From Pratylenchus scribneri (taxonomy: Eukaryota > Nematoda > Chromadorea > Rhabditida > Pratylenchidae): a DNA stretch of 64,000 bases. Where the stretch lies: positions 496,001 to 560,000 of the forward strand of contig JAQSEB010000082.1 in NCBI GenBank assembly GCA_030063045.1, written 5' to 3'. The number at the start of each line of letters is the position of its first letter. The first letter of the stretch is position 1. Made by a program: the position numbers and the translations under genes. The notes under the pieces were generated by a model. The model made no database searches. It was not told the origin of the DNA and was given only the letters and a program-made list of their open reading frames with translations. Positions 46,406 through 57,164 of this stretch are shown piece by piece.

Positions 46406-49400
46406 TTATTTTCCATTCCTTTCATCGGATCCTCCCTCCTCAGAATGATATTGTTCATCCTCCGTTGATCCACCGCCACAACTTCGCATTGTCGTTGTTG
46501 TGCCACCCGTCCATGATGGCCTCATTTTTATGCCATTTCTGCCACCTTCATTTTGTTCCTTTTAAATTGAATAGTTTTAATTAGATGAAAAAAACATTGA
46601 AATTGTGGAAAAAAAGTGCAGAGAGCCAAAACTAGTTATAATGGTTTAATTAGGATTTGTCTTAAATTCATAATAAACCATTTAGACAATTGGATAGAGC
46701 TGGTCAAAACAATAGTATATATTTTGTTATGGTTTGGTCAACAATTAAAGGGTATTAAACGGTTTAAACTAATTTTGGTTTAATGGTTCGAAACAATTTA
46801 AAATTGATTAAATCTATGCCAAAATATAATCAAATGATGAGGCTTGATGAGATCTATCCAATAGATGATATAAGGTTTATGATGGCTTATGATAAGCCAC
46901 TATACCATTGTAATCTTTTCGGCAATTTCAATATTTCCCCTCACCATATTTACGGCCAATAATTTCCTCTTCAATGCCCCAATCAAATCCATTTGTGTAT
47001 TGAATTGTGCCTCCAATTCCCTATTCAATATTCTCAATTGTTCCTGTTTTGCCTTGTCCGCCTCCTTTTCTGCTCGCATTTTGCCAATTTCCTCCTCCAA
47101 TTTTTCACCAATTTTTCGTCTTTCTTCTGCCTCTTTCAACGCCCTTAAATTAAATTCAATAAAATTCAATTGTTTTGGCCAATGTTTTTCAATATTTTTA
47201 CCTTTCCTTTTGTGCCTCCATCGCTTGCATTTCTGCCTTCATTCGGCCAAATTCCCTTTCCAGCTTTTCCCCATTTCGGCACATTTCGCCCAATTTTTCT
47301 CTCAAATTCCCATTTTCCGCTTGTGCCGTCGTCAATTGGCATCGGCAAATGTCCAATTCCCTTCAATTTTATCAATCAATTTTCCTTCCAGAAAAATCGG
47401 ACATGGCCCTAACTTATGGCCATTAATTAATTATTAAGCAATTACATAAACCAATACTTTAAAAAGTAGAAATATTAATTTTTTAAAATTGATTCAGAAT
47501 TGATGGAATTATGACCAAAAAACCACCTTCAATTTCACTAATCTTTGTAAAGATAATTTAAAATGGTTTTTTGATTTATAATTCCATCAATTTTGAACCA
47601 ATTTAAATAAATTTTATAGCCAAAAGTCTGCTCTTTAATTTGATACTAAAACATTAAAAATTGGTTCAATCTTTGATGAGTTATTATAAATGGCGAAAAG
47701 TTAGGCTGTACCGCCACAAATTCCCTTTTCAACTCACGCTCCCAATTCGGCCACTCGATCGGTCAAATCGCCAATTGTGTGGATTTTCTCATTCAGTGCC
47801 CCGCTCATTTCCTCCATTTGACGGGAGAAGGCAGCCGTTTCCTCTCGCCTCTTTCAAATAATTGAATATTTAATTTCCATATAAAATGTTTTTTCGAGTA
47901 TCTAATTTATTCTTTTGGCCATAGCTCAACAAGGAAGCAACCAATTTGGGAAGGCGATATGCCATTCGAAAGCCCTAAATATCCTCTAAAAAGTGGCTTA
48001 AACTAATTTTTAAATATATTAAAACAATTTGTAAATAAACAACTTTTCCTCCATCAATCAAAAAATTTTGGTTATTTACACTCAAAGACATGTAACTTTT
48101 TGAAAATTTAGATTTCATAAAATTTTATAAGGCCACTTTTTAGAGGGCACTTTTGGCTTTAAAATGGCATATCGCCTTCCTAAATTGGGCTATTGCTTCA
48201 CTGAACTATGAGCAAAAATATCCAAATATCGGTTTGTCCCTCACCTCTTTCCTCAATTGTTCCAATTCCACTTTTAATTCCCTTTTTCGTTGTTGCCTCT
48301 CATTTTGGGCCTCCTCCTTTTGCCGTGTTAATTCCGCCTCCTTTTGTTCCAATTCACGTTGCAATCGGCCATTTTCACAATTTGCCATGTTCAATTCGGT
48401 TTCCGCAAATCCAACTTTCTACAAATTTTTGAGGCCAATTTCATTTAAAATTCAAATTTTCAACGAACATTTTGAAGGCATTCAATGGCCTCCATTCCAT
48501 TTTTGATTGCCATTCTTTCGGTTCGGCCAATTAGCGCAAAGTCCATGGCCCTTTGCATTCCGTCCTTTGCCGTTTGCAACCATTCTCCGCCCTTTAACAA
48601 AAAAAAATATTATTATTATTCAATCATTATTCAGTCAGTCATTCTGGGGTAGAGCTCCGATTGAGTACCTCCATTAGTTTTTTGGCACATATTTCAACAA
48701 AAAAGCAACAAATTAAAAGACGATTTGCCATTTGAAATCACTAAATGCCCTCTAGAAAGTGGCTAAATTTTTTTCTCCGAAACTTAAAATATTTTGTAAA
48801 ATAAGCGGTTTTCCCTTCACTCAATTTGAATATTCTGGTTTATTAAACTAAAAGACATGTAACTTTCTTTAAAATTAGAATTCATAAAATTTAAAAATAC
48901 AAAATTGTTGAGGATACTTTGGGCTTTTTATTAGTATATCGCCTTCTCAAATTGACTCTCGCTTCGTTGAATTAACTACAATGTTTAATATAAGCAGTTT
49001 TTCCTCAAAATATTCAATTCAATTATATTAAAAACATGCAACTTTTTGTAATGTTGAAATTCGAAAAATTAAATTAAGCCACTTTTTAGAGGACACTTTG
49101 AGCTTTCCAATGGTATATCGCCTTCCAAAATTGGCAATTGCCTCGTCGAGTTATAGACAAAAGAATGAATGGCCCCCATTATTTGCTTGTTGGTAATGGA
49201 AGGAGGAACATAATTTTTCTTTGCCTGCGGTTAAAATCAGAAGAAAGAAGAAGGGAGAATACGGTACTTGAAGAAGGAAAGGGAACAGTATCATTTTTGA
49301 TGGATCTTCCTTCTCTTTTTCTTCCTTTGCTTTGGACTTGACGAATCCCTCATCAGGTCATAAGATTCCAAATTGATCTATGCAATTTAAAAAATTCATA

Positions 49401-52400
49401 TAACTCATCTCAAACAAAATCATTCATGAAAATTTTGGCATCATTTTAAAGGGCAAAGAATCCTCTATTCAATCATATCAAAATGGTTTGTTTAATCTCC
49501 CATTTTTGTTGTTTAATTTGGAATTAAATTTAAATTCTATTCATTTCAGTACTTTGGCATTATTTTTGTTCATAGCTCAGCGAGGCAATAAACAATCAAG
49601 GGAAGGCGATAAATCATTTTAAAGTCCAGAGTTTGCTCTACAATTTATCATTTATAAATTTATGAAATCCAATTTTTTAAAAAGTTACATGTCTTTGAGT
49701 GTAATAAACCAGAATTTCCTTATTGAGTCTCGGAAAATAGTTTATATCCAATTTGTTTTAAAATATCAAAAATTTAATTAGGAAACTTTTTAGAGTACAT
49801 TTAGGGCTTTCAAATGGCATATCGCCTTCTTAAATTGGTGGCTTATTGAGATATTGGCAAAATACAGGTCTATGTATTCAATTCTCTCACCAAAGTGTGC
49901 CTTTTCCTCAATTCATTATCAAATGGTTCATCGGCTGTTTGTATGGAAATGTCCGTCAATGAATATTTGTCGGCGAATTGGACACTCTAAAAATGTAATT
50001 ATAAATTAGAATTCCTAATTTCCTCACTTTTTGTTGATGTTGTTGATTTCCTTCGGTCAATTCCACCAATTGGAATTCCAACAATTCATTTTGTGCTTGG
50101 CAATTGGCCAATTGTTGTTCCAGCGTTCGTTCCCGTTTCTTTGTCATCTCCAGCTCCGTTCTCAATTTGCCCACCGTTCCGGCAAGTCTTTCGGCATTTT
50201 CAAACTGAACAAATTAAGTACAAAATATGACGTCAAAATTCATTTGGAGCTGCCCAATTTGTTGCCGTTTATACTTAAATAACTCATCAAAGATTAAACC
50301 AATTTTGATGATTTTGCTATCAAAATAAAGAGCAGACTTTTGGCTATCAAATAATATTAATTTTATCTAATTGATTCATAATTGATGGAATTATGCCGTC
50401 AAAAACATCTGACAATTTCGCTAACCAGAGTAAAGGTCATTTTATCTAGTTTTTTTGGTCATAATTCAATCAATTATAAATCAAATTAAAATAAAATTGA
50501 TATTATTTGATAGCCAAAAGTCTGCTTATTAATTTGATACTAAAATCATCAAAATTGGCTTTATCCTTGATGAATTATTATAAACGGAGAGATAACTGGC
50601 CTGATTCAATTTTGTAAGCTTACCTGTGCCCTCTCCATGTCCTTTTGCATTTCGGCCAATTGTTCGTTGGCCATTTCCAATTGTTGCCTCAGCAAAACAT
50701 ATTCTGAATGGGCCCTTCCACCAATCAACAATTCTGCACTCAATTCCACATCCTATTGAGGGAATATTTTTATCCTTTTAATTGTACCTCTTTTTAATAT
50801 TTTTCAAAAAAAAAAGATTAAATACACAAAAAATTGAGTCGAAAAATCGGCATTTTTGGGTTAAAAGCTAAGCCAAATCTGAGTTCTTTAAATTCTTCTA
50901 ATGTCCTAATAAGCCTATTGGTCCAATTCTAAAGTTTAAACCCAAACCCAAATCATAACATTTCGTTATGGCCAAGTTTTATGGCCTCGAAATAATTTTT
51001 TGTACATTAATATTTTTCAGTATTTTTCAGCTCTATCGAAAGTGGTCTATTATTAGAAATGAGAAATTAAAATAATAAGATTAAAAGGTTGCCCCATTCC
51101 CACTTCGTCCAAATCCTCGGCGATTGTGTCCAATCCAAGGGAGCCACTGTCCTCTACGGATCCCTCTGAACCGGCCGCACAACTTTGTCGGTCACTTTCC
51201 TGCGCAGCAGCAGCCGCCCTTCTCATTCTCTTCAATTTTAGTACCAATAATTCATGCCTTCTGTCTTTTTCGGCTGCAGATTGTCGAAGGGCCGTAATAC
51301 ATTTGGACATTTCCAGCACCTTTAAAACATAAATCAATTCAATTCTTGGCACTAATCATTTTGTGTAATAGGCAATGGTATCTGGGATAAAGGCTTGGGA
51401 TTGATTTTAGGCCTAATGACTGGTTTAAAATCGGGCCCTAACCTAGAAAGGATGATGCAGGAGTGTCGATTTAGTATGTAGCCGTTTTTTGACCATAACT
51501 CCATAAGGAAGCGACCAATTTGGAAAGGCGATATGTCAATAGAAAGCATTAAATGTCCTTTAAAAAATAGCTTTTCTAATTTTTGAAAATTTAAAAAATT
51601 TTGGAAAATAAGCTACTTTTCCTTTTATCAATTAGAAAATTCGGGTTTATTGCATTCAAAGACATGCAACTTTTTAAGACATGATTTCATAAAATTTAAT
51701 ATAGCCACTTTTTAGAGGGCATTTTGAGCTTTTATATAATAAATTCCCTTCCTAAATTTATTAATGCCTCCTTCAGCTATAGGCCAAAAACAAAAGGTAA
51801 TCATATCCATAGCTTTGACACCTTCTTTTTTGAATAATTAAAGAATAAAATGCATCATAAAACGGTATCAATAAATTAGCATTTTCATCAACCCACTTGT
51901 GCCCTATATCGGCCCAATTCCTCCAATTTCTCAGGGAATGCCCTTTGCTCCCTCAATGCTCCATTCTCCTTCAGCACTCGATCATGTTGATCTCGCAATG
52001 AGAGCAAATCATCTTGGACATGTGCCAATTTTTCCTCCAAATTCCGCGTTTCCAAATTTGTTGCCCTCAATCGGTCATTCAGTCGTCGATTTTGTTCGAT
52101 TAGTGGCCGCTGAAAAATGGTCAAATTCAATGAAGGGATTTTCCAGATTGAAGAATCAAAACTAGAATTATTGGGGCCAATTTGTTTCCGTTTAAAATAA
52201 CTCATCAAAGACTAAATTTTTTTTGATGTTTTTACAAATTAAAGAGCAGTTTTTTGGCTATCAAATAATATTAATTTTTTTAAAAATAATTCAGAATTAA
52301 TAAAATTATGACCAAAAATTCATCTAATAAGATGATCTTACAATAAATTAAAGAAATTTTCATTGATTCTTTTGGGCATAATTCCATCAATTCTAAACGA

Positions 52401-53048
52401 ATTTAAATAAAATTAATATTATTTGATAGCTAAAAGTCTGGTCTTTAATTTGATACAAAATCATCATAAGTAGCATTATCCTTGATGAATTATTATAAAA
52501 GGCGACAAATTGGCCCGATCACAAGTTTATATGAATCCCCATTTGATGATTGCCTGGCTTTTCTCAAAATCAATGATTTTCCGGTTCAATTCGGCCTTCA
52601 TTTGGAACAATTCTGAATTGTAGACGGCTGCCTCGGCCAATTTGCCTTCCGCCTCCTCCAATCGCTTCTCCCAACGGAGGCGTTCCCTCTCGTAGTCCTC
52701 CTTCAAAATGTGCGTATTTTTGCCGAAACATTTTGGCGAAGGCGATGGCCGATCGCCGCGGGGCAAAGTCAGCGTCAACGAGCCATTCATCGAGGCATTC
52801 GGGAATGAAGTTGGTGTTTGGCTACGGTTATTTAGGGGTGGGGCCGGGGAAGAGGAAGATGAGGATGTGGAATTGAACATTGCCGAAGCCAAACCCAAAT
52901 CAACGGTCAAACGACGCTCTCGGCCGGCACCCAAAAGATGATGACGTCGTTTTGTCAATGTGGAAGAAGAAAATGTTGGATTATTGTTTGTGGTTGTTGG
53001 AATTCGAGTTTGCTGGAGATGAAGCGAAGGAGGAAGAGGGGATGGCAT
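46406..53048 (-). CDS. Long coiled-coil protein, family not recognised
   Basis: Exons on the minus strand lie near 53048-52554, 52109-51900, 51323-51120, 50754-50625, 50203-50030, 49987-49892, 48592-48472, 48418-48240, 47850-47737, 47357-47203, 47142-46945 and 46565-46406; most join in phase. The N-terminus is Pro/Ser/Thr-rich (TKRRHHLLGAGRERRLTVD, then a Ser run). The rest is heptad-rich helix: LIEQNRRLNDRLRATNLETR, RYRAQVLEMSKCITALRQSA, EYVLLRQQLEMANEQLAEMQ, RTLEQQLANCQAQNELLEFQ, and REKLGEMCRNGEKLEREFGR. The tail is Gly/Thr-rich (RPSWTGGTTTTMRSCGGGS) and ends acidic. This layout suits a centrosomal, cytoskeletal or trafficking scaffold, but I cannot name the family. The first intron probably uses a GC donor (CAG|GCAATC), because no GT occurs before the in-frame stop. 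Confidence 0.65.
46595..46930. mobile_element. C-family element, copy 7
   Basis: In the last intron of the coiled-coil gene. Left part 'aattggatagagctggtcaa'; right part 'taatcttttcggcaatttc' reaches the exon edge. Confidence 0.75.
47440..47705. mobile_element. B-family foldback element, copy 8 (left end lost)
   Basis: The left arm begins only at 'attgattcagaattgatgg'; the right end 'tttgatgagttattataaa' is intact. Confidence 0.8.
47885..48225. mobile_element. A-family foldback element, copy 16 (good reference copy)
   Basis: Left arm 'ggaaggcgatatgccatt' with 'cctctaaaaagtggc'; right arm 'gccactttttagagg' with 'aatggcatatcgccttcc'. The two arms pair over roughly 80 bp, with few mismatches, around a loop rich in A/T. 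Confidence 0.92.
48650..48985. mobile_element. A-family foldback element, copy 17
   Basis: Directly followed by a half copy (48985-49175), so two A elements lie head to tail here. Confidence 0.75.
48985..49895. mobile_element. A-core-A composite element, copy 3 (inverted)
   Basis: A half copy (48985-49175), a core (49176-49550) and A copy 19 (49555-49895). The core reads GAGAATACGGTACTTG, 'gcaaagaatcctctattcaa' and 'ggaattaaatttaaattct', the reverse of the cores at 23 and 35.8 kb. Confidence 0.65.
50265..50600. mobile_element. B-family foldback element, copy 9
   Basis: Left end 'aactcatcaaagattaaacc'; right end 'atccttgatgaattattat'. In an intron of the coiled-coil gene. Confidence 0.85.
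50810..51015. mobile_element. D-family foldback element, copy 3
   Basis: Left end 'gagtcgaaaaatcggcatt'; right part 'ttatggcctcgaaataatt'. In an intron of the coiled-coil gene. Confidence 0.65.
51470..51810. mobile_element. A-family foldback element, copy 20
   Basis: In an intron of the coiled-coil gene. Left arm 'tggaaaggcgatatgtcaa'; the right arm is diverged. Confidence 0.75.
52180..52520. mobile_element. B-family foldback element, copy 10
   Basis: Outer ends visible: 'ggggccaatttgtttccgtt' and 'aaaaggcgacaaattggccc'. They define the B-family terminus as about ggCCAATTTGTcGCCgTTTA. In the first intron of the coiled-coil gene. Confidence 0.88.
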
Positions 53049-53310
53049 TATTTTGGTTTAGGGTGGCAAAACAATTAAAATGTGGGTGAAAGTGGCAAAA
53101 TTGTGAATTTTGAGATGCGCAATGGGAAAATGACCACTCACTCAGGAAAAGGTGGGGGAGAGGAATATATATTTGTGTGGATGGGATTGAATTGGATGGA
53201 TGGAAATGGAATGGTTGGTAGAGAATGTACGGATGGGATGGTTGGGGAAAACGATGGTCTCTGTGGGCAATGTGGGCTGGGTTGAGGGAAGGAGGGCAAA
53301 ATGTGGCGGA

Positions 53311-53329
53311 GGGGGGGGGGGGGGGGGGG
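53311..53329 (+). repeat. Poly-G tract, 19 G (longest in window)
   Basis: Uninterrupted G19 on the + strand, about 265 bp upstream of the coiled-coil gene start. Confidence 0.95.
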
Positions 53330-53629
53330 TGAATGCGCGGCCGATTTTGACATTTTGCTCACAGTGTTTTGGGGGCATTCTGTGTGGACAACGAAAGGGA
53401 AAATTGGAAGACAAAGGAATTTTGGGTGGTGAAATTTACATATAAATCACTAATAAGACGGCTTGGGCGAGGATTGACCCTAATTTGATAGTGGGAAGCT
53501 GGCAGGAATATGCTTCGATCAAGAATGGATTTATTGTATTTCCAATTCACTGCTTTGGGGCCACCAATTTATGCCTTTAGGGTGAATGCCTTTCCGTTCC
53601 CTCCTTTCTCATTTTCACTTTTCCTCTGA

Positions 53630-53990
53630 TAGAGGATGTTTCAATGTCTGGACTATTCTTTTGCCTATAGCACCGTGAGGCAATAGCCAATTTTGGAAGG
53701 CGATATACCATTTTGAAGCCCAATGTGTCCTCTAAAAAGTGGCCTATTTTAATTTTATTATATTCAACTTTATAGAAAGATACATTTCTTTGAATGTAAT
53801 AAACCCAAATTTTCTGAGTGATTAGAGGAAAATTTACTTATTTCGTAAAAAGTTTTAAGTTTTCAAAAAATAAATTAAGCCACTTTCTAAAGGGTATTTA
53901 GGGCTTTCGAAAGGCATATCGCCTTCTAAAATTGGTTGTTTCCTTATTGAGATATGGCCAAAAGAACGGCTCAAATACTGAAATAGCGGT
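53630..53990. mobile_element. A-family foldback element, copy 21
   Basis: Shows the outer ends: 'gaggatgtttcaatgtctgg' at the left and 'gtattgaaaaacgtcc' at the right. Confidence 0.85.
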
Positions 53991-54201
53991 ATTGAAAAAC
54001 GTCCTTTTTCGTCCTTCATCATTCTTCCTTTTTCCCCCTCATTTCCCATCTTCCTCATTTTTCCGCGCGGCCTTTGTCCTCGAAGGAAAATCAATCCAAC
54101 GGCAGATGAATGAATGAATCGACTCACATTTGGTCTCTGAGGTCGTTGGCTTGGGTTTCGCCGGCGGGGCAATGGATTATTGAATGGGTGGACATTTGGG
54201 A

Positions 54202-54212
54202 GGGGGGGGGGG
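54202..54212 (+). repeat. Poly-G tract, 11 G
   Basis: G11 on the + strand. Confidence 0.9.
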
Positions 54213-54404
54213 CACCGAAAAAAGGAGGACGAATGAAGAAGAGGAAGAAGGAAAGGAGGAAGGCAGATGTTGGGCATTTTTTGCGCCCATCGACCCCTCC
54301 GGGGACCATCTTCCGAATAATGATGCGTTTTGGTAGGGTGGCTGACCAAACTGACTGAATTGAATGCCCAGCGATCCCCACAAAAGGCTCCCGAATTGGA
54401 GATG

Positions 54405-54745
54405 CGCAATTTGTCGCCATTTATAAATAACTCATTAAGGATTGGAGCCAATTTTGATAATTTTAGTATCAAATTAATGAGAGGACTTTTGGCTAACAAA
54501 TAATATTAATTTTTATTGAAATTGATTCTGATTAGATGGAATTATACACAAAAAACATTGAACATTTTGTTAATCCATATATTAAAGGTCATTTTTAAAT
54601 GGTCTTTTGGCCAAATTTCATCAATTCTGAACCAATTTGAATAAAATTAATATTATTTGATAGCCAAAAATCAGCTCTTTTTAATATCTAAAACATCAAA
54701 TATGGCTCATTCCTTAGTGAGATATTCTAAAGGCGAACAACTTGG
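54405..54745. mobile_element. B-family foldback element, copy 11
   Basis: Left end 'aataactcattaaggattgg'; right end 'tccttagtgagatattcta'. Confidence 0.85.
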
Positions 54746-55563
54746 GGGTATCCCGATCAAGCTGTGAATCAAAGCCTAGTGATCCCAATAGAAATCTTGT
54801 GAATTGACTTCCAAATGCGCATTATTTTAACACTCAAAAGCGTCTTTCCCCCCATCTTTTCATTCTCGCTCCATTTGCAAAGGAAAGATGATATTAATTT
54901 GCTTTTGTGGATGATTGAATTCGGTGCTAAATTGAGCGAATGATGTTCCCCTCCACCCTCCTTCAATGAATTGCCGTTAGCCCCGCTGGAAACCGCACAC
55001 AATTTGAATGGATGAATGGCTGATCACCCCCAATCCGTTCCATTGTTTTTGCTGCTGTTCCCGCGCGAATATTGTTGTTGGGTCAAGCAGTTCTCCCTAA
55101 CCAACAATTCTCGGCTGGCTGGAAAGATTTTAGGCTATGAGGGGATTTGTGCGATCGACGACAATGGCGGCTGGAATGATCAAGCGGAAAATGATGGGAT
55201 GAGCTGTGATTGAAGGGAATTGATGGGGGTTTAGTTTAGCAATAATTGGGCATTGGAGGCTTATTGTCCGTCGAAGCAGTTGGCGACAATGGATCGGAAA
55301 TTGGGTGGTCAACACAGAAAAAGCACATGGAAAAATTGTGGAGGGGATTTGACTTTTGCAAATCATTTCCAAGAGGGAACAATGGATTGATGAAAAATAG
55401 GTTAGTAGTATTTAATTTGTAGAAAAACCATTGAAATTGCAGAAAAAAAGAGGGCAAAATGGAAAATAATTATGGTCTAATAAGGGATTGTCCTACAATC
55501 AATACCCAAAATTGGATAGAACTGTTCAAGACGCATTGAATGATATATAATTTGTTATGGTTT

Positions 55564-56115
55564 GGTCAACAATTAAAGGGTATTAAACGGTTTAAACCAA
55601 TTTTGGTTTGGTCAACAATTAAAGGGTATTAAACGGTTTAAACCAATTTTGGTTTGGTCAACAATTAAAGGGTATTAAACGGTTTAAACCAATTTTGGTT
55701 TGGTCAACAATTAAAGGGTATTAAACGGTTTAAACCAATTTTGGTTTGGTCAACAATTAAAGGGTATTAAACGGTTTAAACCAATTTTGGTTTGGTCAAC
55801 AATTAAAGGGTATTAAACGGTTTAAACCAATTTTGGTTTGGTCAACAATTAAAGGGTATTAAACGGTTTAAACCAATTTTGGTTAGGTCAACAATTAAAG
55901 GGTATTAAACGGTTTAAACCAATTTTGGTTAGGTCAACAATTAAAGGGTATTAAACGGTTTAAACCAATTTTGGTTCGGTCAACAATTAAAGGGTATTAA
56001 ACGGTTTAAACCAATTTTGGTTTGGTCAACAATTAAAGGGGAATTAAAGGGTTTAAATCTATTTTGGTTTGGTCAACAATTAAAGGGTATTAAACGGTTT
56101 AAACCAATTTTGATT
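55564..56115. repeat. 46-bp tandem array, about 12 units
   Basis: Unit: GGTCAACAATTAAAGGGTAT + TAAACGGTTTAAACCAATTT + TGGTTT (46 bp). Starts recur every 46 bp from about 55571. Most units are identical; variants include GGTTAGGTC, GGTTCGGTC and one unit with 'ggggaattaaagg'. Each unit contains the palindrome GGTTTAAACC. Confidence 0.95.
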
Positions 56116-56146
56116 CATAACTAAATTAGAATTGGTTAAATCTATG

Positions 56147-56339
56147 GGTACTAATGGAGATTGGCCCCTACCTGGGAAAGAGGATGACGATGATGATGAG
56201 AAAGAAGATAATGATGAGGAAAATAATGATGAGGATGATTAAGAAGATGATGAAGAAGAACAATTAAACTTCATCATCTTCTTCTTCATCATCATCATCC
56301 TCATCCTTTCCCATGTAGGGGCCAATCTCCATTAGTACC
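56147..56339. mobile_element. 193-bp foldback element nested in C copy 8, with 8-bp target duplication
   Basis: Ends GGTACTAATGGAGATTGGCC and GGCCAATCTCCATTAGTACC are perfect inverted repeats. The arms extend into GAT/GAA-rich sequence that also pairs. AATCTATG occurs directly on both sides (56139-56146 and 56340-56347), and the uninterrupted sequence is seen at 46.8 kb. An 8-bp duplication is typical of hAT-type transposition. Confidence 0.82.
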
Positions 56340-57164
56340 AATCTATGCCAAAACATAATTAAATGATAGGTATGTCTTAGCGATTGGTATAAGTTTTATG
56401 GGTTTAGGATAAACTTTCAAACTGTTTCAATCATTTTTCGGCAAAATGATGAAATGTCGAATCATGAAAGACTTTACTTTTTTGGCCTTCAATTTAATGA
56501 ATAATTTCGCGGGAAATGAGAAATAAGCTATTGAAGGGTAGTGGACAAGGGCGAATCAAGGCGGAAAAAGGGGTAAAAGATTTAATCAAAAAGAGACAAA
56601 ACAATTTTGCTAATAAAGATCTCGGGATGCCGATAAAGTGGATTGGAATTCATCAATTTTTGGGGTATTTAGCCATGCATAAAAGAAAAGGTAATAGTGG
56701 ATAAATTCGATTTTAAAATATTTTTAAATATTAAAATTAATATAAAAATGCAATTACATTGACTCTTCCATTCGATGCCCTTGAGAATGTTTAGGTAACT
56801 CAAGAATGCATTGTTAGAGGACTATGGGACAAAGAGAAAAAATGCCCCTATAGTTCCACAGCTGTAAAAAATGACAAGGAGAATATGGTATATCGTATAT
56901 TTCACTTGCTAGGAAGATAAAAATCATTATTTGCCTGGGAGGAAAATCATTCCTTTCTTTCCCTTTGTCTTTTATTCTCCTCTATTAATGAGGAAAAATG
57001 AGAAAATGAATTGAGGCTTTTATTATGGAATAAATGATAGCAATTCAATGTGAAAATAAATGGTGTTTTTTTTAATTCGATTATTTTACATAATTTTCAT
57101 TTATAAAATGTTAAGTTGTTGAATGTTGTTTTAAAATCAATTGTTTTACCATTCATATTTCTCA

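Larger units (their letters stand above)
55420..56440. mobile_element. C-family element, copy 8, greatly enlarged
   Basis: Left outer part 'aaccattgaaattgcagaa' and right outer part 'atcatttttcggcaaaatg' are C-type ends. The interior has expanded into about twelve 46-bp repeats and later received a 193-bp foldback insertion. Confidence 0.8.
53049..57164. other. Spacer between the coiled-coil and methyltransferase genes
   Basis: About 4.1 kb with no supported gene. It contains two poly-G tracts, A copy 21, B copy 11, the large C element with its tandem array and nested insertion (55420-56440), and 700 bp of AT-rich sequence before the methyltransferase 3' end. Confidence 0.5.

Noticed and set aside
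52708..52941. Plus-strand frame with Glu/Asp-rich stretch
   Set aside because: Antisense shadow of the first exon of the minus-strand coiled-coil gene.
56516..56704. 62-codon plus-strand frame, basic
   Set aside because: No homology seen, no splice partners, isolated in a repeat-rich spacer.
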